Below, piece after piece: positions 45,332-55,767 of a stretch of DNA of 64,000 nt. Position numbers and translations under genes: made by a program. The DNA is from Rhynchopus euleeides (taxonomy: Eukaryota > Euglenozoa > Diplonemea > Diplonemida > Diplonemidae), in NCBI GenBank assembly GCA_963210315.1, contig OY723317.1:992001-1056000 (forward strand), given 5' to 3'. Each line of letters opens with the position of its first letter. Within the stretch, counting starts at the first letter, position 1. The notes under the pieces were generated by a model. That model saw only the letters and a list, made by a program, of their open reading frames with translations, made no database searches and was not told the DNA's origin.

Positions 45332-45420
45332 TAGGTAAAGACACGCCGCTCGACACCCACACGTCAAACTCTTGTCGCAGTTGGTTGGGGAGGCTGTTGC
45401 ACCCACACACACACACACAC

Positions 45421-46575
45421 AAGCCCTCAAGACTCTTGAAGCGGCCTGACTATTTAGTGTCTTCGTCGCAGCAAGGGGGCGATATATACCACCCTTTTTA
45501 TTGATTTCACGTGTCAGTGTTTGACTTTTTCGCAACTTCATTTCTTCCTTTTTCTCCCTCTCCAACCCCACCCGTGACACCACCAGGGTTTAGCTAGCCC
45601 TGGTCCGATTATCCCCGGTTCTTCGCTGAAGAGACGCGGCCGGGGGGAGGGGTACGAAGAGTACGCGTCGAAACCGGTGTCACGTCGTGTTGGGGAATCC
45701 TTCGGGAGTGCGATACTGAAGGGGAGGTGCTACTGCCCGTGCAGGGCGACACCGCCTTAAAACTTTATAACCACACACAAACCCTCTATTCCCCCAGGCC
45801 TGATGAGCAATCCCCCCTGCCTCATGTTGTGACTTCCTTTCTACCTTGCACAAAACATCCCATTTGCCCCTTTACTTCCTTCGAAAGTGTTGTGACTTCC
45901 CCCCTACCCCACCCCTCGGGAGTGCCACTCCTCTGGTGGTTAAAAGTGACCCGCCGTTGTGCCTTCGGCATCTGTTGCGTGTGCCGTCGTATTCTTCCTA
46001 TGCACTAGTTATAGCTATCCGGGGGCGGTCTGCTGTCGCACCAGTGGGCTGCCCCACCTCTGCACCCTCGGTTTTTAAGATGTTCACCACAGCGGAGAAT
46101 GATCCCCTTCTCTGTGGCGATCGAGCCAAGCTGGACGAGGTTCGCCTTCGGGCGAAGGTCATGTGGGCGGACAAAAGGTGCCTGCTCCTGAGACTCATCA
46201 GCAACCTGTTTCTTCCTTCAAGCCCTCAAGACTCTTGGAGCGGCCTGACTATTTAGTGTCTTTGTCGCAGCAAGGGGGCGATATATACCGATTTTTTATT
46301 GATTTCACGTGTCAGTGTTTGACTTTTTCGCAACTTCATTTCTTCCTTTTCTCCCTCTCCAACCCCACCCGTGACACCACCAGGGTTTAGCTAGCCCTGG
46401 TCCGATTATCCCCGGTTCTTCGCTGAAGAGACGCGGCCGGGGGGAGGGGTACGAAGAGTACGCGTCGAAACCGGTGTCACGTCGTGTTGGGGAATCCTTC
46501 GGGAGTGCGATACTGAAGGGGAGGTGCTACTGCCCGTGCAGGGCGACACCGCCTTAAAACTTCATAACCACACAC
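45421..46575. mobile_element. TRIM-like element: 357-bp direct repeats around 440 bp
   Basis: Direct copies at about 45421-45778 and 46220-46575 share AAGCCCTCAAGACTCTTG through CCTTAAAACTT(T/C)ATAACCACACAC with few differences. (CA)n sequence flanks the outside on both sides. The interior has one short frame but no reverse transcriptase. This fits a terminal-repeat retrotransposon in miniature. A segmental duplication is the alternative. Confidence 0.65.
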
Positions 46576-46815
46576 ACACACACACACTCCACTGCTCGAC
46601 ACACACCGCTGCAGCAACACCACGCCTTGTCACCACCCGCGCCCCGCTCCCCGTGAGGCTTGGAGGCGCGGCAGATGCAAGGGGCGGCAAAGAAAGGCTC
46701 ACGACACACACGACTAGCACATGGGGTTGCTTGCCGCTGCTGAAGGGTCTGCTGCTCAGGGCGTGAGGGGGTGTGGGCCGTGGCCTTCCAAGGGGTGGGG
46801 GGGGGGGGGGGGCGA

Positions 46816-48471
46816 TCAGGCGCTGCCGCCCTTCCACTTGAAGTCTTTGTCAAAGCGCCAAGCGCTGTCGCTGTTGCCGTCGGCGTGGACGTCCTCCCAT
46901 TCGACGAGCAACGCACCGCGCACCGCCTCCATGAGCCCGCGCAGCTTCGCCCGCCACGCCTCCTCGCCCTGCTGGGCTCTGAAGCGTGCGATGGTGTCGG
47001 TGAACTTCTCCCCTGCGGCACGCGGCAGGCCCAGGAGCGGCTCCCAGTGGTCGTGCGACTCGCACAGGTTGTCACGGCACGGCGCAGTCGCGGGTGTCTG
47101 CGGGGCGTCCACGGCAGAGAAGGGGCCGTGCCTGTCCTGCACCACCCACCAGTCGTCGATCACACGCCCATAGTCCGACAGCGGGAAGAAGGTCGGGTCC
47201 GTCTGCACCTGCTGCCAGTGCACGTGGGTGTGGTTGTGGACCAGCACCCGGGAGTAGGAGAAGGAGTTGGAGCGGAAGGCAGACCACTCGGGCTGCTCGG
47301 TGGTGAAGGCGTCGTGCAGCTCGTGCGACCCTGCAGCTCCGGACACCACGTAGATCGGTGCGCGGGGCTTGTCGTACGACCGGTCTGACTTGTTCTGGTA
47401 CAGCGGGTAGGTGCGTTCGTAGTTGTGCTCGTGCCCGTTGATGAAGAAGTCCACCCCGTATTCAAACAGCACCGGCTCAAGGACAGCGCGCATGCCCACC
47501 GCCCCCTCGGCGGTGCCGCAGTCCGTTGCTGTGCAGTAGACGCTGCGGTGCCCCTGCACCACCACCCACGGCACAGCGGCACGGTTTGTGTTTGCCCGGG
47601 CCAGGTCCTTCTTCAGCCAGGCCATGAAGGAGGTCTGGTTCGTCGTGTCGTCGTGCACGCCGAAGAAGAGCTCCGTCGACATCGACACGTAGTGGACCAA
47701 CCCGTGGTCCCACGAGAAGTACATCGTGTTCGCGGCACGCCCGTTCTCCGTTGTGAAGTACCCCGGCTCGGAGTTGACAGGCATGTGGCGGAAGCGCTCG
47801 ATGTAGTGCGCCAGGTGGATCGCAGAGTCCTCGTGGTTGCCGTGGCTCACCATGTACACATTCCGGGCCGCGATCTGCTCGATGTTGCGCATGAAGTGGT
47901 CCCCCACATACCCATCCTCCGACCCCAGGTCGTATGCAAAGTCACCCACATGCAGGAACATGTCTGCCGTCTCCACCTCGCTCACAAGCCCCACCGTGGT
48001 GTTCTTCCGGCACTTCTCCGCGTCACACGTCTGCGACAGCTTCGTGCAGGCCGTGCACAGCGAGAAGGCACACGACGCACCCATATCCCCTGTGATGATG
48101 TGCCGGTAAGGCTCACCAGCGGCGCGCTGCCGCCTGTTCATGATGGAGTACACCGGGGAGTACCCATGCTCCGAGTCACCCACTTTGTAGTAGTACATGG
48201 TGTTGGTCCGCAGCCCTGTCATGTTCGCCGTGTGGGTGTACCACTTGCGAAGCGCATCCTTGGTGAAGGCACGCTGGTCTCCCACGACACGCTGTGTCAG
48301 GTTCGCCTCGCTGTCGCCATAGAGGACGTGAGCGTCCGACGCCTTGTGGTGCGCAACCCAGGCAACGGTGAGCTCCGACTCCACCCACCCCAGCGCGGTG
48401 TGCACCTGCTGCACCTTCGCACCGGCATGGGCTGCGCATAGCAGCGCACAGACAGCAGCTCTCAGATACAT
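46816..48471 (-). CDS. Purple acid phosphatase-like secreted metallophosphoesterase
   Basis: 551 aa, intronless. A signal peptide (MYLRAAVCALLCAAHAGA) precedes a fibronectin-like N-terminal domain and then the metallophosphoesterase core. Metal-ligand blocks appear in order: ITGDMGA, HVGDFAYDLG, SHGNHEDS, VVVQGHRSVYC and INGHEHNYERTYPLY. This order and spacing are those of plant- and protist-type purple acid phosphatases, which hydrolyse phosphomonoesters using a binuclear metal centre. The product is predicted to be secreted or vacuolar. The ATG lies 12 nt after TCACAG on the minus strand; an upstream in-frame ATG lies before that acceptor. The gene interrupts the carrier/cysteine-module array and is unrelated to either family. 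A G run lies just past its stop. Confidence 0.92.
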   Translation of the reverse strand: MYLRAAVCALLCAAHAGAKVQQVHTALGWVESELTVAWVAHHKASDAHVLYGDSEANLTQRVVGDQRAFTKDALRKWYTHTANMTGLRTNTMYYYKVGDSEHGYSPVYSIMNRRQRAAGEPYRHIITGDMGASCAFSLCTACTKLSQTCDAEKCRKNTTVGLVSEVETADMFLHVGDFAYDLGSEDGYVGDHFMRNIEQIAARNVYMVSHGNHEDSAIHLAHYIERFRHMPVNSEPGYFTTENGRAANTMYFSWDHGLVHYVSMSTELFFGVHDDTTNQTSFMAWLKKDLARANTNRAAVPWVVVQGHRSVYCTATDCGTAEGAVGMRAVLEPVLFEYGVDFFINGHEHNYERTYPLYQNKSDRSYDKPRAPIYVVSGAAGSHELHDAFTTEQPEWSAFRSNSFSYSRVLVHNHTHVHWQQVQTDPTFFPLSDYGRVIDDWWVVQDRHGPFSAVDAPQTPATAPCRDNLCESHDHWEPLLGLPRAAGEKFTDTIARFRAQQGEEAWRAKLRGLMEAVRGALLVEWEDVHADGNSDSAWRFDKDFKWKGGSA

Positions 48472-49505
48472 CGTGGCAGACGCCTGTGAGGCCTGGTGAC
48501 GGTGGTGGCGTGAGATGGTAAGACATGGCGTGGTCACACGGAGGCGGGTGGGACTCATACGATACACCTCTGGTGTGTGGGGTGTGGTGCTTTCTTTGCA
48601 ATTGTCTCTGCTTCTGGAATAGCCCCCACTCTCCCTCTCTCGGTCTCAGTCGGTCTCTCTCTCTCTCTTCCCCCCACCACCCCCCCTGCCCCCCCCCCCC
48701 CGAGTCGCCCATCTCCGCAAACAAACGGTGGCGTAAAACAAACGCAAGGGGAGGGGGGGGGGGGGGGGGACATCGATCTGGGCAAAGATACTTTCCCGGA
48801 TAGAGGGGGGTCTTCGCTGGCCGTTATCCTTCGTCAGTCTTCGTCAGTTTTCACCTAATTCAACAGGAAATGCACCAAAATGCACTGACGATCACCCCGT
48901 AGCGAAGACCCCTCAGAGATGACACCATCCATAACGGGGGAAAATCACCTCCTCCCCCCCCTCTCCTAAACCAAGGTGACCAACGGTACCGGTACCGTTT
49001 ATCACCTTGCCCTCCAAGCCATATGCGAAACGTTGTTATATGCACTTCTTGTCGCGGTCACACTGGGGGCACATATTTTTTTCTGAATCAGATGCGATCT
49101 CTTGGGTTGACACTGCGCAGACAAACACAACCGACAAGAAGCAAAAAAAAACACCCAGCTTGTGCTCCCTACGGCAATACCTCGCTACTTGAGAGTGTGG
49201 TGCAAACAGGGAGGTGTGGCAAAGGGGAAAACGGGTGCTAAAGAGAAGGGACGAGGGCGGGTAATGGGGGTGGACAACCAGGCGCATGGGTGGAGCCAGC
49301 TCCACCCGAGTCAACCGTGGTAGAACCGCAGATGCACATCACAGACGGCCGGAGGTCGCGTAAGGCCGTGAGGTGGCTTGATGATAGCGGCGCGTGGTAG
49401 AGGGGAAGAACGTGCAGGAGAAGGGGGGAAGGGGGGAGGGGGGGTTCGTAAACAAAACAAGGAGTATAAAGTGACATGGTGGGGGGGGGGGGGGGGGGGG
49501 CTGCC
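48472..49505. other. Intergenic region upstream of the phosphatase gene
   Basis: No gene supported. Simple-sequence tracts include TCTC at 48655-48670, a C run at 48690-48701 and G runs at 48757-48769 and 49482-49500. The long G run directly abuts the palindromic element. Confidence 0.5.
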
Positions 49506-49572
49506 TACACGGTGGGATCTTGTAAATTTTACATGTATAACTACAAGTATATACATGTATTATACATGTATA

Positions 49573-49901
49573 CCGTATACGTAAATATTTTGGAACGTAA
49601 ATATTATGGAACGTAAATATTTTGGAACACTGGTGGGTTGGCGTTCCAGATTTTTTTCGTTCCATAATATTTACAGGGCTTTCTGCGACTCGGGGACTTG
49701 GACCAGGTGATCGGACGGCGTACAGAGTCCCTGACGGGACCTACTCGTGCACTTTTCGCGCGATTCCTGACGCAAGCCGTCCTCACCACCGAGTCCCGAA
49801 CTGGCCCTGTAAATATTTTGGAACGTAAATATTATGGAACGGACCGGCCAAAAATGGGCCCGTTCCATAATATTTACGTTCCATAATATTTACGTATACG
49901 G
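49573..49901 (-). mobile_element. CCGTATACG MITE, copy 2 (nested, inverted)
   Basis: 329 bp, flanked by TA, in the opposite orientation to copies 1 and 3. It has the same internal block (GGGACTCGG to GTCCCCGAGTCGCAGAAAGC, read on the other strand), with a different number of subterminal GTAAATATT-TGGAAC repeats. Confidence 0.9.
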
Positions 49902-50278
49902 TAATACTTGCATGTCAACTATTATACATGTATAATACATGTATATGCCTGAAATATACATGTAAAATACATGTATATCAAGTAAAAATACAAGTATAAT
50001 ACTTGCATGTCAACTATTATACATGTATTTTTACTTGATATACATGTATTTTACATGTATATTTCAGGCATTTGCATGTATTTTACATGTATAATACTTG
50101 TCATGCAAGTATTATACATGTAAAATACTTGCATGACAAGTAAAATACATGTATAATACTTGCATGACAAGTAAAATACTTGCATGCAAGTAAAATACAT
50201 GTATTTTACTTGCATGCAAGTATTTTACTTGTCATGCAAGTATTTTACATGTATAATACTTGCATGACAAGTATTATA

Positions 50279-50623
50279 CCGTATACGTAAATATTATGGA
50301 ACGTAAATATTATGGAACGGGCCCATTTTTGGCCGGTCCGTTCCATAATATTTACGTTCCATAATATTTACAGGGCCAGTTGGGGACTCGGTGGTGAGGA
50401 CGGCTTGCGTCAGGAATCGCGCGAAAAGTGCACGAGTAGGTCCCGTCAGGGACTCTGTATGCCGTCCGATCACCTGGTCCAAGTCCCCGAGTCGCAGAAA
50501 GCCCTGTAAATATTATGGAACGAAAAAAATCTGGAACGCCAACCCACCAGCGTTCCAAAATATTTACGTTCCATAATATTTACGTTCCATAATATTTACG
50601 TTCCAAAATATTTACGTATACGG
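50279..50623 (+). mobile_element. CCGTATACG MITE, copy 3 (nested)
   Basis: 345 bp, TA-flanked, in the orientation of copy 1. It is longer than copy 1 because of extra subterminal repeat units at both ends. Confidence 0.9.
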
Positions 50624-50959
50624 TACATGTAAAATACATGTAAATGCCTGAAATATACATGTAAAATACATGTATATCAAGTAAAAATACATGTATAATA
50701 GTTGACATGCAAGTATTATACTTGTATTTTTACTTGATATACATGTATTTTACATGTATATTTCAGGCATATACATGTATTATACAGGTATAATAGTTGA
50801 CATGCAAGTATTATACATGTATAATACATGTATTATACTTGTAGTTATACATGTAAAATTTACAAGATCCCACCGTGTACAAAAAGGGAGGGAGGGGCAG
50901 CTTGGCGTCGTGCGGATGGGGGGAGGCGGTCATGGAGACGTCGCCAGCAGTAGCGGGGC

Positions 50960-51865
50960 CTAGTTGGTGCCCTTCAGGGTCTGCTGGGCCGTCTCGTAGA
51001 GCACCAGCACCAGGGCGGCACCGACGGTGCGCAGGACGTTCGCGCCCGCACCCTTGAACATGGCGCCCATCCCCTCGTTCTTCATGATCTTGGAGAAGCA
51101 GTCCATGGTGCCCTTGTACACCCACTCCTCCTTCGGCTTCTCGGCCTGCATCTGGAGGCGACGGCGCACCGTGTCGAACGGGTACGACGCGTACCCGGCG
51201 CAGATCGCGGCCGTCTGCGCCACGAAGAACTTCGACACGAACCCCATCGCGCCCAGGTCCTTCGCGTACGGGTTCTTCGTCTTCAGCGTGTCGAACAGCC
51301 CGAAGTAGGTCCCACGGTACGGGATGATCCCGACGACCGACACACCGAACCCGTTGTACAGCCCCAGCACACCCTTCGGCCCGCGCGCCGTCTTGGCCAG
51401 GCAGTCGCCCAGCCCGTTGAAGTCACGCTTCCCCGTCCCGACGTCCGACGCCAGACGCGTACGCGCGTAGTCCAGCGGGTACACGATGCACAGCGACCCC
51501 GCCCCCGCAACACCGCCCGACGCCATGTTCACGGCGAAGAACATCCCGAACTCCGTCTTCGGGTTGTACTTCGGGAAGATCTCCTTCAGCGTGTCCTTGA
51601 AGGCGAAGTTGAACGCCTGCGTCGGGAAGTACCGGATGATGTTGGTCAGGTTCCCACGCCAGAACGCCCCCAGACCCTGCTCGGAGTGGATCCGGCTGAA
51701 GCAGTTCACAATCCCGGTGTACCGCTGCACCTCCCCGCTGATGATCCGCGGGTTGGCATCCTGCGTCTGGATCACCAGCTTCACACGCTCAATCGGCGCC
51801 GTCAGCGTCTTCGCGATAGACGCAGACACACCACCGATCAGGAAGTCAGTCAGGAACTGCGACAT
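50960..51865 (-). CDS. ADP/ATP-carrier-like protein, copy 6
   Basis: 301 aa, majority type. Its 3' flank is unique: homology to the other copies ends one base beyond the stop codon, and the downstream 80 bp (50880-50959) adjoin the palindromic element. It therefore lacks the standard spacer with its polypyrimidine tract. Upstream leader and CTGCAG acceptor are intact. Confidence 0.92.
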   Translation of the reverse strand: MSQFLTDFLIGGVSASIAKTLTAPIERVKLVIQTQDANPRIISGEVQRYTGIVNCFSRIHSEQGLGAFWRGNLTNIIRYFPTQAFNFAFKDTLKEIFPKYNPKTEFGMFFAVNMASGGVAGAGSLCIVYPLDYARTRLASDVGTGKRDFNGLGDCLAKTARGPKGVLGLYNGFGVSVVGIIPYRGTYFGLFDTLKTKNPYAKDLGAMGFVSKFFVAQTAAICAGYASYPFDTVRRRLQMQAEKPKEEWVYKGTMDCFSKIMKNEGMGAMFKGAGANVLRTVGAALVLVLYETAQQTLKGTN

Positions 51866-54134
51866 CTTTCTTTCTCTTGCTTGACTGTGATACCTGCAGT
51901 GGTGTGATGTGATGCGTGTGTGTGTGGCTGTGCACGGCAAGATCAGGCAGGATTCGCTGACACACTGTGTCACATCCGTTTCTTCCCGAAAGCGGCGCGT
52001 GGGGGGGGCCTGCCCTGCGTCGACGGGGAGGGGCTTCGTTGGTTGCAGCAGCTGCACACACGACCCTCATGCAAGGCAACAAGACCCGACCGCAGACACG
52101 ATAAAAGAGTCGCTGTCGGGCAGAGTGTTCACACATGATGCTGCATGACCTGGAACCGGGAGACACGGAGCTACACGTATTTCGGCCTTTCCCTTTTTAT
52201 GAACTTCATGCTCATACCCCCGAGCTCTCCACTGCACTGTCTCAATTTGTCATTTTCCCGCTTGTTGGGCTTGGGGATTTTCCCCAAGGTTTTCTTTGAG
52301 AGTTGTGTCTCACAACGCAGGAAACTGTGCCCTCCCCCGTGCAAATCCTTTGCAAATCCTTTGCCTCTTATTCTCCTCCGTTTTGCACCACAGCGCCGAG
52401 GGGCTGGCTGCATTTTGTGAGCCTTTTCTGGGGGTCACAAGACCCTGACTTTTGGAGGGTGGGGATATGCGGGAAGCCCTGGCCTGTGGTGTGTCAGTCG
52501 TGTTCCTGTTGTGAGGTGTCGGTCGGAGTCTTGGGAAAGGCATCCGAGACGTGGGACACGGGAGTGGCAGCTCAGCCACCGATTTTTCCGTTGAACTAAG
52601 TGCCGTTCAGTGTGGCAGCTGATGTGTGGAGTCGCGAAGGCAGGGAGCAACCCACAACTCATTGCTGAAGGGATGGTGTGTTCCGATGCAAAACTGTCGT
52701 TGCAAGTGGCACATAACTAGTGTGACGACCTGTCCAGCAACTGTGGGAGAACAAGTTCCGGGCTATTTTTATTGAGCGCACACTTGCTGCCTCAAGGCTG
52801 TGTTGAGGCTCTGTGAAGTGGCATCAAGGTGATAATACTAAAGCTTCAGTCGTACGATTTCATTTTCGAGACTTCGCGACGTCCGCTAAGAAAACTATTG
52901 GGGGCGGAAAGGTGACACACGGAGGCCCGGTGGCAAGCCAGTCGCAACAACACGGGAAGACTCGGCCAATTTCATATTTTTATGATGCGTTCACACTGAC
53001 ATGCGCATAACACACCTGCTGGTGGAGAAGCGCATCTCACACATTCGACGGAACCACACACACAGAGGAACCAAGAGGGCAACAGGGGAGCAGGCCCTGG
53101 TATCCAAGAAACTATCACATGACCTTCGAAGCCGGACTCTGGCCACCCGACGACAAGGAGAATGGGTAGGGAAGGCGATGCCACACCGCGGCATGCACTA
53201 CGCACAAGCAAACCCAGAAACAACAAAACGGAAAGACTAAACCGAGTCTTGTTTTCACATGAAGAGCATGATCCGTTCATACTTCCGTGCATTCTCCCAC
53301 TGACGGAGAAGCACATCCCTCGGCACCGCTTGAGACGACGTTCTCTCAGGGGAACGCCAGGTGGGCCCTGCTACCAGGCGTGACTCAGTGAGACAAGGCG
53401 AGGGGCGCCCCCCCTCCTCTCACTGGATGACGAGCTGTGATGAGCCGTGACTGGTAGGCGAGGCCCCCCCCCCCCCCCCCCTGTGCTGATAAAATCGTAC
53501 TCCTTTCGCTATAATAAGAGAAACACCCTGCCCAGCAACTGCAAAAAGGCAGACCCGGGCTACTTTTCGTTGAGCGCACACTCCTGTGTCAAAGGCTGTG
53601 TAAGCCCCTGTGAAGTGGCATGAAGGTGATCCTTATAAAGCTTCAGTCGTACGATTTCCTTCGTTACTTCGCGACTTCGCTACGCTTCGTCGCTCGTAAC
53701 CAGGGCGTTCGCTCGGGGAGAAATAGGGGCCTATTTCGTTAAAAAAGATTCTGGGAAAACCCTTCTCCCACCTCTCTCCCGGGCATTTCTCCCAAGGGGG
53801 AGAAATTAAATAAAAAAAGTTTCTCGGAAGTTTTTGCCTCAGGTGGGAAGGGGTTCTGAAGGAGAAGGGCAGCACCCTCTCGTACAAATTGATACCACCA
53901 CGCTTCGCACGGAGCGGAAATAACTCAAAGAAGCGAGATCTGAACCTGCTGGGGACCGTCGGAGCTATTGCCGGCATCAGCATGGTCAAGGCCAGAGGAG
54001 GCCGAAGCCAAGAGCATAGTGGCCTGCCACAGGCGCCAGGCCGATGAACCTCTTGAGCATGCTGTCTCAAGGTGCACGTTGTCTGTATGTGGTGTTCGAC
54101 TATGAAGCGGACTCGGGGACGAGGCTGACAAATG
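51866..54134. other. Intergenic region upstream of carrier 6
   Basis: Contains two copies of the dispersed repeat that also fills intron 2 of the fusion gene (about 52720-52890 and 53490-53700) and a GAGAGTTG-type repeat (52290-52345) shared with 22210. No supported gene. Confidence 0.5.
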
Positions 54135-54186
54135 TTCACTACCGTGGCCTCCGGCGGCTGGGGGGCTCCGCCCCCCAGACCCCCCT
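54135..54186. repeat. Dispersed hairpin motif, copy 4
   Basis: Matches copies at 1450, 1621 and 4009 although it is 50 kb away, including the flanking TTCACTACCGTGGCC segment. Confidence 0.85.
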
Positions 54187-54559
54187 GTGACCTATGAAGT
54201 CTGTCCAACAGGAACTAACGAGCGCATGTGACCGTGCCCTTCCTTCTCGAGAACGGGTATCGTCGACGGTCCGTGATCCTGTTTTGGGTTCGTCACCAAC
54301 TCCCGAAGTACTCACTGATTGCCGCAAAACCTCCGTTTTGCAGCCGCGAACCGCGAGATGGGCCCCTTGCGCCAAACATATATCGTACCCTGGTCTGGAC
54401 CCTTGAGGCAATTTGTCTGAGGGGCCGATGTTGCATGATTTCGCGCGCGCGAAGCGCGCGCAAAGTGTCACTTCAACTCTGCCGCTCTTTCTCTACTGTT
54501 GATACTTCGTTTGATGCGTTGACGCTTCCACACACACTTACAAACCCACTTGCCTGATG

Positions 54560-54570
54560 AAGGGGGTGGT

Positions 54571-54602
<32 letters not shown>
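54560..54602. repeat. Poly-T tract of about 37 nt
   Basis: A long T run followed by a repeated GTGTAGAGCACGT. It could be the reversed poly-A tail of a retrocopy, but no gene copy was recognised next to it. Confidence 0.7.
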
Positions 54603-54603
<1 letters not shown>

Positions 54604-54923
54604 GTGTGTAGAGCACGTGTGTAGAGCACGTTTGGCAGAGCTGAATGACACTTTCCGCGCGAAAGTCGTGTGCGTAAGAAAAAAAATTTGGGCGGCAATT
54701 TGACCCCTTTCTCCCACAGTCTCTGAGGAAGGTGGGAGATAGCGAACACCCTGCTCGTAACTGGTAAAAAGATATCACACCGAAGGTGGCTGCTGGGGGA
54801 GGGAGTGTTGCCCAGCGCCAGGGCTCGCAGGCAGTGTCCCCTACGATGACACATGGGAGAACGAAGGCGATGCAGGAGTGGGGGGGGGAGGGCAGATGTG
54901 CGGGAAAGGGGGGGGGCGGCACG

Positions 54924-55752
54924 TCACTCCGCGATGGGCTCGTTCGTCGCGTCTGCGCGTGGGTGGGAACGGGCTCTGCGAGCCCTCAGCAGGCAGACGG
55001 CAACCACGGCAAGGGCGAACAAACCGACCCCGCTTGCCACGATGATTCCGACCGCGGTGCGATGTGACACATGGTCGTGGGAGCGGCTTCCGCGACATAT
55101 CGTTCCCGTGTGGCACAGACGAGGCCGGCAGACGCCACAGCAAGTACGAGTCCTCGCTCACACAGCATCGCATTGCACACACCGCCGCTCATTACAGCAC
55201 TCAGTGCACCAGATGACCCGCACGGCGTGCTGTATTTGAAAACACGCGATACAGACACCTCACTCAGAACCGGGTCCTTCAGCAGGACCTCCTTAAGTCG
55301 CCGTGAGAACCAGGAGTAGCGAATGATGTCCCACGGAATGAGTGCGTGAATCACGAAGTGTGGGTAAACATCCATCCAGTAGTCGCAAACGATGTCCACC
55401 CTCGCGTGTGCCTTCAGCACTGTCTGCACCAAAGCCGCGAACCTGTCCCGCTTCCGCGGCGTCAAGTCGTCACACCACCGCCGCACACACAGCAGGCCTC
55501 GAGTGCTGTGAATTCGGTGATGAAGCCCTTGCCATAATCATCAATCCGGGTAGCACCCAGAGCGTACCATTCGCAGGCATTGCCGAACACGTTCTTCCAG
55601 GTGCGACCTTCAGAATGTGTGCGATCCACACACTCCTGTGCCGCATTGTCACTGTCTGCAGTGGACGCAGTCAAGATGGAGGTGTCAGCAACGGGACATT
55701 GCAGGAGCAGGGCGCACAGAATCAGGACGACACGAAGCACGGCACGCCACAT
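54924..55752 (-). pseudogene. Frameshifted cysteine-module gene 6
   Basis: An intact ATG and signal peptide are followed by one cysteine module (55752 to about 55465) that stops at a TGA soon after CCVCGGG. The ectodomain continues in another frame from WCDDLTPRKRDRFAALVQT. The TM segment (GVGLFALAVVAVCLL) and tail ending ATNEPIAE lie in a third frame and stop at 54924. Three modules and linkers are missing and at least two frameshifts are present. Cys61-equivalent positions are kept but one module cysteine is replaced (ATRIDDYG where others have ATRCDDYG). The ectodomain is the most divergent of the family. Confidence 0.85.
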
Positions 55753-55767
55753 TGTGGCGTGTAAACC

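Larger units (their letters stand above)
49508..50877. mobile_element. Palindromic TIR element with two nested MITEs
   Basis: Inverted ends CACGGTGGGATCTTGTAAAT and its complement, flanked by TA (49506-49507 and 50878-50879). Without the two CCGTATACG MITEs inside it would be about 0.69 kb. The interior consists of permuted AT-rich palindromic words (ACATGTAT, ACTTGCATGCAAGT, ATCAAGTAAAAATAC). No coding potential. A truncated relative is at 11370-11699. Confidence 0.88.

Noticed and set aside
47425-48441. 338-codon plus-strand frame opposite the phosphatase
   Set aside because: It mirrors the phosphatase codons; the minus strand has all metallophosphoesterase motifs, so this is a shadow.
54560-54602. 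Poly-T as a terminator or a retrocopy tail
   Set aside because: No adjacent RNA gene or processed gene copy could be recognised, so only the tract is reported.
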